Below are positions 22,079 through 30,657 of a stretch of 32,953 nt of DNA, piece after piece (the stretch's first letter is position 1; every line of letters starts with the position of its first letter). This DNA is from Allomyces arbusculus. Its lineage: Eukaryota; Blastocladiomycota; Blastocladiomycetes; Blastocladiales; Blastocladiaceae. The position numbers were made by a program, and so were the translations under genes. The notes below the pieces were generated by a model. That model made no database searches. It was not told where the DNA came from and saw only the letters and a program-made list of their open reading frames with translations. The stretch covers positions 1-32,953 of the forward strand of contig JADHYV010000127.1 of the NCBI GenBank assembly GCA_027604705.1. Direction: 5' to 3'.

Positions 22079-22402
22079 GCGAGCGGGCGCCTTGACCATG
22101 TTCGCGCTGTTGACGGCAACTTGCGCCGCGCCGCTGGTTACTGTCGCGTTGCGCGCTTGCCGTTCGCGCGGGGTCAGACGCGGGCCTGACAGACCAGCGT
22201 CAGTCGGCGCCTGCAGACAAGAAATGGCAGCGCGGGGCTCGCGTTTTCCCGTGAAGACGTGGGGCTGACCGCCGACCGACCGTTGTGGACAGCGTTCGAA
22301 CCTCCCACTCTCGCGAGTGGTCAGTGCCTGACACGAATGCGCCCAGCGGTGCGCGGCGCTCATGTGGTCCAACAGCGCGAACATGGTCAAGTGCGCGCTC
22401 GT
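22079..22402. mobile_element. Imperfect inverted repeat, possible foldback/MITE element
   Basis: Left arm 22079-22112 and right arm 22370-22402 are inverted copies of each other; both contain TTGACCATGTTCGCGCTGTT as read inward from the left. Similarity continues inward with gaps (GCGCCGCGC and CGCTGG blocks) to about 22137 and 22345, giving arms near 60 nt around a core of about 200 nt. No target-site duplication is obvious and no coding capacity is seen. It fits a small non-autonomous DNA element or foldback. The boundaries are approximate. Confidence 0.5.
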
Positions 22403-22909
22403 TTTTAGCGGCTTCCCGTGGGAAACAAGGGGCTGATGGACTAGCGCAGCGCTTTGAACCCCGCTCTGTGGATGACCAACCAACCGGTTCGCTCAGCGCT
22501 GATGGTTTTGGTGATCTGCAGCGAGCAGCCGACAGCCTGAGGAGCGGAGCTGCGTGAGCATCGAGGATTGACATGCGAGTTGGGCTCGATCTTGCAGAAG
22601 CAGCAGACGCCTGTGTTAAACAGCAGCATAGTCTGACATCGATCACAATGAAACAGCGCACGCCTGTGTCAACGGCTGCATGTGTGACTGTCCAATCTCA
22701 AAGAAGCAGCGGATGCCTCTTTCAGCCAGCGCAGAGACACATTGAAGCGCCAAGTTGATTTTTCCGAACTGGAGCGAATTTGACGTCCTTCACCTCCTGT
22801 AACAAACGCCAAGCACCCTATGCAGCTAGAATGCTTGGTTGGCCTCCACTGCACGTCCCCATCGCGCATGTATTGACCGCGTACCAACTGAATGACGCGC
22901 ACTATGGTG

Positions 22910-23160
22910 TCAGCGAGGTAAGGCGAGATGGCAGGATGCACACAGAGTCGACATACTTCGATACGCGTGGAGACGACCGTGGAGCATGCGCTGACGCGAG
23001 CAGTTGCGGCATTTCTGCAGTCGCACATAAAACCAGCAATCATCAGCACGCGATGGGAAAGTGCAGGGCTTGGCACGCACGGCACGCGATTGAGTCGTTT
23101 CTTGCAGTACGCGCATCCGGCCCGCCGCAACTTGAGTCTGGTCGGTTGGCGCTCGCAGGT
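22910..23160 (-). pseudogene. PiggyBac-like transposase C-terminal remnant
   Basis: Two minus-strand pieces, 23160-23086 and 23014-22910, join in phase across a 71-nt GTGCCG...CAG intron. Together they read RRAGCAYCKKRLNR then KCRNCSRQRMLHGRLHAYR, then STLCASCHLALPR and a TGA stop. The spacing CxYC-x7-CxxC followed by a distal CxxC just before the stop resembles the cysteine-rich zinc-binding tail of PiggyBac transposases (for example CTYC...CKKC...CQSC in the moth element). Upstream, 23340-23161 keeps coding-like peptides but no continuous frame; a TGA and possibly a misplaced GTACGT intron interrupt it. No DDD catalytic core was found. It is most likely a decayed DNA transposon or a domesticated fragment. 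A chance Cys pattern cannot be excluded. Confidence 0.35.
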
Positions 23161-23680
23161 TGTCAGCTGCGCGTACGAGTCGTCACCAGTGCATTGCAGG
23201 TCGTCGGCGCGCATGGGACGTTGCTGCACGTCGTCCGCCAGTCAATTGTATGTGCGCAGAAGCTTTTGGAAGTGAAAATCACCGTCAACAACGTACCTAA
23301 TCGGAGTCGCCGTGGTCGTGCTGCTGGTCGCGTCAATGATAGTGCACTTGACCGACAGAAGCCGCATCTGCAGCGGTGGCGCAGCGTGGTGAGCGGACGT
23401 CAGTCAGAGTCCGAAGCAAACAGGATGCGAATGAGAAACGCGTCATGGAATGGGACAGACCGCGCCAGAACTGATCGTCGACCGAAAGTTGCGATGCGGC
23501 GACTGCGCATACGTGCTCGACAACAACCATTCTCGCTCACCACCATGACGTCTGCGACCACAAAGGTAGCAATCACGGCGAAGACAAAATTCACGCGAGA
23601 GCGAAAAGTGAGACTGCAGCTCCACACACGCCGTGAGCGTTGTGCGGCTCATACGGAGCGCGGCTGAGAAAATGCGATGA

Positions 23681-23899
23681 CGTGTGAGGGCGCGAGGATG
23701 GAATAGAGCGACGAGGCCGCTGTGGCGACGAGCGAGGAGGTTAATGCGTCCAAGTTGGTCCCACGTCGAGGTCGGAATCGCGCGATAACAGGAGAATGGC
23801 GAGGAGGGGAGCGTGGCGAGGAGGGGAGCGTGTCGAGGACAGCACCGTGCCAGGAAGCACCGTGTGAGGGCGACACAACGCGAGGACGGCAAAGAGCGA
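23681..23899. repeat. Short direct duplications near 23.7-23.9 kb
   Basis: Two related blocks begin CGTGTGAGGGCG and continue to GCGAGGAYGGMAWAGAGCGA: 23681-23712 and 23861-23899, the second with a 7-nt insertion. Between them the 17-mer TGGCGAGGAGGGGAGCG is perfectly duplicated in tandem (23797-23813 and 23814-23830). No element family is recognised. Confidence 0.65.
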
Positions 23900-24714
23900 G
23901 ATCATGACTGCGAAATGATGGGATTCACGGCCGTCGCGACGGCGCTCATCCAGCAACAGCTCTCACACGGCGACGGCGACCGCGGGAATCTCGAACCCAC
24001 GACGGCCGCGACCTGAAACACGAGCGCCTGTCACCCCACGTGCGGTAACTTGCTGGCCGCATCGCTCGCGGTCAGCCAAAGGCAGGCGGCGCGCGCTTCG
24101 CGTTGTTCGTCATTGCATTCTTGGTGTCAGCAGGTCGGTCGGTCGGCCGCGTGCGTCTTGTCAGTCGTCCTTGTCCCGCGCGCGGCATGCTCGTTGTGTC
24201 CTCAGGGTCGGCAGGGCGCATGTCGTCAGGAGGTCAAGGTTCGTGCACATCCGAGGTTGAGGGCACCTGCCGTCACGTCCTCGATGTTTTGCCGTGGAGC
24301 CTGCGGTTTGCAGCAGCATGAGTGTTGTTGAACCATGGTCGCGCTTGCCGGTCCATCGACGCCGTCGTCGAGCTGGTGCAACGGGACATGTCACATCGTC
24401 GCTGCAACCGTGCCCAGACGGCGAATGCAGTGATAAATCAATTTGCCGACTGAGTCATTGTGTTTGGCCTGCCGCAGCAGGGACCTGCCAGGAGCGGAGT
24501 CGCGTGCGCCCACGCGACGCAATGGCGCTGGCTGCGTGCCACGCTCGTCGGTCCACCCGTCAGCGTCACTGCCGCACCGCAGCCTCACGTCGATCGGTTT
24601 GGCACGGCCACCGCGTCGACGACGACGAGCACGATCGCTGCACCGCGCGCTCTCCCGCCGCCCAGCGACCCACCGCACTCTGCTCTGCACGCCTGCGTCG
24701 CCCCGCTCGCCATC

Positions 24715-26514
24715 ATGAAGCCCTCCGCCTCGACCGACCGTGCCGCGCAGTACAAGAACCGCGGCGCCTTCCGCCCCGAGGAGCTGCGCCGCCGCCGCGA
24801 CGACCAGGTCGTGTCGCTGCGCCGCAAACAGCGTGATGAGAACCTCGCCAAGCGCCGCAACCTCAACTTTGACAATGACGAGAGCGACCTCGACGACGAG
24901 GACGACGCCGCCGGCCTCAACGAGCCGGTATGTTTCGTGCGAGAGCTGCCACGCTCGTATCGCTCGCTCGACTTGCCTGCACGCGTGCGCGAACCGTGTC
25001 CTCATCTTCTGCGCGTGTCATCCGTCTTTCAATCACAGATTGCCGAGCAGCTGCAGTCGCTCACCGCTGCCGTCTTCTCGGACAATGCCGAGAAGCAGAC
25101 CGAGGCCACGACGCACTTCCGCCGTTTGCTGTCGCGCGGTACGCTGTGGTGATGCTTTTTCGCGGCCGCCGTTAGCCAACACCCCGACTCTGACCTCGGG
25201 ACGCGCCCTGTCAATCCAACGTTCTTAGAGCGCAACCCGCCGATTGCCGAGACGATCGCGTGCGGCGTCGTGCCGCGCTTTGTCGAGTTCCTGCGCAACG
25301 CATCGGCGCCGCTGCTGCAATTCGAGGCCGCGTGGGCGCTGACCAACATTGCGAGCGGCTCGTCGGAGCAGACGCAGGAGGTGATCAACCACGGCGCGAT
25401 CCCGATTTTCATTGAGCTGCTGTCTTCGCCCGTCTCGGACGTGCGCGAGCAGTGCGTGTGGGCGCTCGGCAACATTGCCGGCGACAGCCCGGACCTGCGC
25501 AACCTCGTCCTCGCGCAGGGCATCCTGCCGCCGCTACTCGGTCTGCTCAACGAGAACATCACTAAGATTACGCTGCTGCGCAACGCGACGTGGTGCCTGT
25601 CGAACCTGTGCCGCGGCAAGAACCCGTCGCCCGACTGGGAGGCCATCAAGCCGGCGCTGCCTACGCTCGCCAAGCTGCTCTACTCGTCCGATGAGGAGGT
25701 GCTCACCGACGCGACCTGGGCCATCTCGTACCTGTCGGACGGGTCGAACATCAAGATTCAGGCCGTGATCGACACGGGCGTGTGCCGCCGCCTCGTCGAC
25801 CTTCTCTCGCACCCGTCGACGTCGGTGCAGACGCCGGCGCTGCGCGCGGTCGGCAACATTGTCACGGGCGACGACTACCAGACGCAGGTCATGCTCAACT
25901 GCAACGTGTTGCAGGCGCTCAATCTGCTGCTCTACTCGCAGCGCGAGGCGCTGCGCAAGGAGGCGTGCTGGACGATCTCGAACATCACGGCCGGAACCGC
26001 GCAGCAGGTGCAGACGGTGATCGACGCCAACTTGATCCCGCCGCTCGTGCACATTCTCGGCACGGGCGACTTCAAGACCAAGAAGGAAGCGTGCTGGGCC
26101 ATCTCTAACGCCACGTCGAACGGGCTCGATAACCCAGCGCAGATTCAGTACCTCGTCGCGCACGGCGTCATCAAGCCGCTCTGCGACCTGCTTGCGTGCA
26201 TGGACAATAAGATCATTCACGTCGCGCTCGACGCGCTCGAGAACATTCTCAAGGTCGGCGCCATGATCGCGCAGGGTGATGCCAACGCCAATGCGTTTGC
26301 GCTCGCCGTCGAGGAGTGCGGCGGCACCGACAAGCTCTACGCCCTGCAGGACCACGAGAACACGGAGATCTACACCAAGTCCTACCGCATGATCGAGACC
26401 TACTTTGACCATGACGACGAGGACGCTGACGCGCCCGCCGCGCAGGTCGACTCGACGGGCCAGTTCACGTTCAACTCTGACATGTCGGGACCGCAGACGT
26501 TCCACTTTGGCTAA
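24715..26514 (+). CDS. SRP1: Importin subunit alpha (karyopherin alpha)
   Basis: Adaptor that binds classical nuclear localisation signals and links them to importin beta for nuclear import. Three exons: 24715-24927, 25039-25138, 25229-26514, giving 532 aa, the normal length. Introns are 111 nt (GTATGT) and 90 nt (GTACGC). The N-terminal importin-beta-binding domain (residues 1 to about 70) has [20 protein letters not shown] and [15 protein letters not shown]. Armadillo repeats follow, with the NLS-pocket Trp/Asn ladder: [52 protein letters not shown] and [11 protein letters not shown]. The splices join LNEP to [14 protein letters not shown] and LLSR to [19 protein letters not shown], both family-typical. 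The acidic C-terminus (DHDDEDAD) is also normal. The gene is convergent with the F-box gene. Confidence 0.97.
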
Positions 26515-26921
26515 GCGCAGTTTCGACCGGCACGGGTGACGTGCACGCGCACCCCTCGCGCCAAGCCGTGGCCCATGCGCACGCGAGCGCACGGTGCTGT
26601 TGCCGTGCCGTCGTCGCCGGGTGACGTCACGCATCGCTTTTTCTTCTTTTCTAAACTCTGCAACTTCTCGTTTCGCTTTCGTTGGTCGTTGCTTCCTTCT
26701 TTCGGGTTGTTGTGGTCATGCTTTTCATTTACCTCCTTTTGGGTCTTTGTCATTTGTCGAGTGTGGACTTTTCTTCGTTTCCCTTCAGCCATTTCAATGT
26801 ACGCGCACACGTTATTTGAGCAGCTGGGCAGACTAGAAGCAGCCAAGCCGATCAGACACAAGTCGGACCCCATGCACCTCTCAATTTATCTCTTTCACAC
26901 CCAAAGAGCACCACGATCGGT
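26515..26921. other. Convergent 3' flanks, importin alpha / F-box gene
   Basis: A 407-nt gap between stop codons. It is T-rich on the importin side (26636-26780), as expected of a 3' UTR. Neither strand shows a gene. Confidence 0.5.
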
Positions 26922-29359
26922 TCAATAATCCCCACCCCGATGCCTCTGCAAAACTATGAGCAACGGGCCGCGGTAGACAAGCATTGTCATCGCGTCACGA
27001 CCGAGAAACATCAAGTCGCCATATGGCAGCATGCGAAACACGTCCGGATCAAACTCATCTTCCGGATCGAAATCCGACTCGTCAGCACCGTCGCCCATGG
27101 GAGGCGGCGGGACTGGTGCTCCATCATCGTCGGTTCCCGCAGCATCATCTTCGTCTCCCCCTCCTGCAGCAGCTGTCGCATGCGGCGCGGCCTCACCCAC
27201 CACGGGTTCGGCTTCGCCCGCCTGGATCGTAAACGTAGGCACTTCCATGGACATGGCTGTTGCCGTTGTCGACGGCGCGCTCTCGGGCGCCGCGGGCGGC
27301 TCGTCGGCATCGGTTGCGGCGTGTACCTCGCTTAGACGCGCGAGTTCCGAGCAAATGGCCGTACGCGGGAACATGAACTTAGTCACCATCGACTGGAAAC
27401 TACAGGGCGCGGTTCCACGTGTGAGTTTCGTGCAACGCAAACCGAGGACATGAATCGAATCCAGCGCGGACCTCCGATCAGGCATATGCTGCAGCGTGCC
27501 GTTGCGCTGCAACCCCAAGAACGCCGTGCGCGTCCGGAACACATGGTCGGGCGCGACACGCGCAAACCGGTCGTGCACGCGCAAATTCAACGACGTGATC
27601 GTGCTCGTGGCCACGTCGCGCGCCATATCGTGCACGCGCACGTGACCAAACGGATCGAGCGAGAAAAACAGGTGGTGGCTCGCCATGCACGCGAGAAACG
27701 CCGGCGCGTCCCAGTGGTAGAGCAAATGCTGCTTGGCCATAACGGATTCGGGCTCGTCGAGCGCGCGCGCGCCATCGTCATCGTCGTCGTCGTCGGTGAT
27801 CGCGCCGTCCAAGGGTGCGGGCGTGTACAGGTACATGCTGTGCGGCGAGTGCAGGTCCCAGTCGTCGGTCGTGATCAGAACCGAGAGAATTGGTGGGAGA
27901 AAAGGCGCGGCGCCAGGCTCGGGCGGGGCGGGCGGCGGTGGCGCCCACCACGGCCGAAAAATGCTCAGCTCGACCGGATGCTGCCGCGACACGCGGATCG
28001 ACGCAACCGCGGTTGCTGTCTCAGCGTCCCACAGAACCGTGCGCCCGTCGGTGTGCGATGTCAAGACATACTGCGGGAATTGCGCATCGTAGTGGAAGTG
28101 GCACGTGTTGGGGCGCAGCTGGTGCCGATTCAGCGGGCGGAGCGTGCGCGACAGGTGCTGCAAAACGACGCTGTGGTCGTGGACAGGATCGAGATACATG
28201 AGGAGGTAGTTGCCGTTGGCACGCGTCACGAGTTCAGGAGCTACAAAGTAAAAGAAAAACATGGTCAAAAGCAAGTCCACTCGCAAGAGCAAGCAGAGAA
28301 TGGGCAAGTACTGTTTTGAGACGCCGATCCGAATTGAAATTGGCCCACGATGCGCGGCTCGTGCTCCTGCGTAGCATAACTGATAATCAGGAGCCGCGAC
28401 GGCGCGTCAGCGACCCAGTCGACGAGCGCATACGTCTGATCCTTGCGGTTCACGGCCAGAAGCTTGAGCAGGCGCGACTCTGAGTCGGCAAACGCGCCGT
28501 CAGGTGCAGCGTCGTCGCCAAACGACGAGAGGCAGTGTGTGGCCACGAGTGACCACGACGGGTAGTTCAACACGTGCACGGCAAAGACGCCCACGAGCGT
28601 CACGGCGTCCTGGTCGACGTAGTGCGAGAGCACAGCCACGATCCCAGACTTCGCATCCGGGTCGAGGTCATGCACGACCCACTTGTGTGCAGTCAGGCGC
28701 AGGTGCGGGCCCAGCGGGTGGAAGTGGACCGCGTACGTCGTGAACGGCGCGTCAACAAACGTGACGCGTGGGTCCGGGTGTGGCGGGGGCGCCCGAAATG
28801 TGGCCCAGGTCGCATGGAATTGCGCGAGGTCGCGCACGCGGTCATACCATGGGATGACGCTGGCGGCATACGGAATTGGGCGACGTGGTGCGGTGCCGGC
28901 GAGCGCACCGGCCAGGGTGCAGTAGACGCGGCGCCAGAGCTGGTCGTCGCGGATAATTCTAGCGAGTTGGGCACAGCGCAGCGCAGTATAGCGCGACACA
29001 GCGTCAGCCATGGACCAACTAGTTCTGCCTTCTCCACCTGATTGAGAAATGGCAACCCCTGCCTTGCCTGGCCAATGTCAAAATTACCGGTGGAAAAATT
29101 GGCACGCGCGCATAGAGGACGCAAGGGACGGCAGCGAGGATGCCAGGAAACCGAAAATCATGATCCACAACTCGTCAGAGAGCAAGTAAATGTGGGAGGG
29201 CGCTTGGCCAGCGAACCGCGCTGGCATCAACGGGCGTCCACGCGGGTCCGATGCTGCAGCCATGGACCCGGCTCCCGCGGGCATGAAGCCAGAATCTGAC
29301 GCTGACGTGACGTTGGGTGGGAAGGGTGCAACATCGTGTATCCTTGCAGTTGAGTCCAT
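26922..29359 (-). CDS. F-box protein with probable WD-like C-terminal domain
   Basis: Likely substrate adaptor of an SCF ubiquitin ligase. Three exons in transcript order: 29359-29088, 28958-28312, 28240-26922, giving 745 aa. Introns are 129 nt (GTAATT) and 71 nt (GTACTT). The F-box occupies about residues 58-105: LLSDELWIMIFGFLASSLPS, then RACQFFHR spliced to IIRDDQLWRRVYC. That junction restores the classic F-box end. The remaining 640 residues contain spaced beta-rich segments with WD40-like features (TSHTDGRTVLWDAETATAV, LRLTAHKWVVHDLDPD), suggesting a propeller, but the repeats are too weak to count by eye. Long Asp/Ala/Pro-rich insertions (for example around nt 27750-27800 and 27060-27300) interrupt it. 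The specific family and substrates are not recognised. It is the last host gene before the subtelomere. Confidence 0.8.
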
Positions 29360-29617
29360 GGTTGCGTTGCAGGGCGCAGCAGTCGTGGCACAGAAAGGTC
29401 GCCAAAATCGCGCGCCAAGGAGAATCAGAACCGGTTTCGTCGGCTGCTGCAGGTGTCAGCGACGGTTCCTGATGTGGGTGGTGGTGGGGTTCGCAAATCA
29501 AATACAAGGTCTGGCTTGCGGCCAGAGTTCCGCAACCACTTGGATTCTTCCAAAATCCCATCACGTGAATTTGACTCCCGATCCGCTCTGGCACACTGAG
29601 TCAGGAGACTCCAGCCG
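29360..29617. other. F-box gene upstream region
   Basis: 258 nt upstream of the F-box start codon, with normal CpG content, ending sharply at the CpG-free block. It presumably contains the F-box promoter; no TATA box is evident. Confidence 0.45.
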
Positions 29618-30030
29618 GATTCAATGGGATCCTCCCATCATATTGTCAAGCTTGATTGAACACCAACATTTTAAGTGTGATGATTGTGGCCACCACCAGC
29701 TGTCAGCAAGAAGAAAAAACAGCTGCACAAAACAGTAGAATCTGTACAAGACAATAGGACTGTGGAACAAACACAAATTAAACATGCTTGGCCAAACCAA
29801 ATGACACACAATCAGCACAGCCATGCAGCAGGTGGCCAAGTGCATACAATTCAGCCACACCATGCAACCAATCCTTCATGACCACATGCTCCTTGACATC
29901 TCAGCTGTATCTTTGAATCTTTTTGTTGATCTTGTACCCAGCCATGGAGAATGCACACTCAGCATTTGCAATAGTGTGCTCAGAGTGAATGTACTCTTGC
30001 ACCAGCTAAAAGGTTAAGAGGCCTGCCCAG
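29618..30030 (-). mobile_element. Decayed hAT-like DNA transposon fragment, CpG-free
   Basis: On the minus strand between about 30005 and 29848 one frame reads LVQEYIHSEHTIANAECAFS, then MAGYKINKKIQRYS, a TGA, then DVKEHVVMKDWL. The arrangement T-x-A-x-x-E-x-x-F-S-x-A-G followed about 20 residues later by V-x-x-K-x-W-L is that of the C-terminal dimerisation region of hAT transposases. The TGA sits where an Arg codon CGA would fit, so it may be a CpG transition. The whole block 29618-30030 (413 nt) contains not one CG dinucleotide. N-terminal parts and terminal repeats were not found, so the element is a fragment. Confidence 0.55.
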
Positions 30031-30300
30031 CGTCGGTTTTTACTTTTTATTGTATCAATCGATAGCTCTCCTCAAGGACTATTCATGGTGTGGAAAGGTT
30101 TTTGCGCGCGTTCAAAATGGCCAAGTAATAGCCGGTAAACGGGTTTTACGTGTTGAAAGTGCCCCGTGTCAAATAATTCATATGACTACACGAGTACCAC
30201 CACTCGATAGAGATCCTCGAGACAAGGCGATCCGTGCAAACTAGAGGTGTAGGTGACTGAAAATAAAAATGTGGTGAGCTTAAAACGGGTTTGTGTGTCA
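30031..30300. other. AT-richer block with retained CpGs
   Basis: About 270 nt with no gene, lower GC than the chromosome arm, yet with many CpGs, unlike the blocks on either side. The 10-mer AAACGGGTTT occurs twice in direct orientation (30137-30146 and 30283-30292), and the first copy lies in a near-palindrome GTAAACGGGTTTTAC. It may be a younger insertion. Confidence 0.4.
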
Positions 30301-30312
30301 TTGTTGAGTGGC

Positions 30313-30657
30313 ATTCTGTTTTCCCCACTCGCCGTTCCGCTTTTCCCACTCGTCATGCGACCACCACATCACCTCCTCCACCGCACATTCCCCTTTTCCC
30401 ACTCGCCGTTCCGTTTTCCCCACTCGTCACGTGACCACCACATCACCCCTGCACCACACATTCCCCTTTTCCCACTCGCCGTTCCGTTTTCCCCACTCGT
30501 CACGCCACCACCACATCACCCCTCCACTGCACATTCCCCTTTTCCCCACTCGTCATGCCACCACCACATCACCTCTCCACTGCACTTTCCCTTTTCCCAC
30601 TTGCTGTTCCATTTTCCCCACTTGTCATGCAACCACCACATCACCCCCTCCACCAGC
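30313..30657. repeat. Subtelomeric tandem repeat, unit about 73 nt
   Basis: About five head-to-tail copies of a pyrimidine-rich unit. Landmarks in order are CCCACTCGCCGTTCCG, TTTTCCCCACTCGTCA, GACCACCACATCACC and CACATTCCCCTTTTCC. Unit starts are near 30313, 30388, 30463, 30543 and 30594. The fourth copy lacks the first landmark. The last copy is full length but has TG or CA wherever the others have CG. Confidence 0.85.

Larger units (their letters stand above)
21565..24714. other. 3.1-kb repeat-rich gap with transposon remnants
   Basis: This interval holds the upstream region of the four-pass protein gene (with a GA-rich tract at 21804-21845), an imperfect inverted repeat at 22079-22402, a PiggyBac-like remnant on the minus strand around 22910-23160, two short duplications near 23.7-23.9 kb, and the importin alpha promoter at its right end. 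The long plus-strand frame at 22780-23667 has no family similarity and looks antisense to the remnant. I see no intact host gene. Confidence 0.5.

Noticed and set aside
22290-22310. B-box-like GCGTTCGAACC and a related GCTTTGAACCCC near 22449
   Set aside because: No tRNA cloverleaf can be folded around either. They belong to a diverged direct repeat in the foldback region.
22780-23667. Plus-strand open frame of 295 codons
   Set aside because: No family similarity and uneven composition; it lies opposite the PiggyBac-like remnant and looks like its antisense shadow.
23960-24050. tRNA-like sequence on the minus strand (GGTTCGAGATTCC resembling a B box)
   Set aside because: The T loop would have nine nucleotides, the acceptor arms do not pair and no good D arm or anticodon stem forms. 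At best it is a tRNA-derived relic.
25534-26634. 366-codon minus-strand frame opposite importin alpha
   Set aside because: Antisense shadow of a GC3-rich exon. The plus-strand protein is unmistakable.
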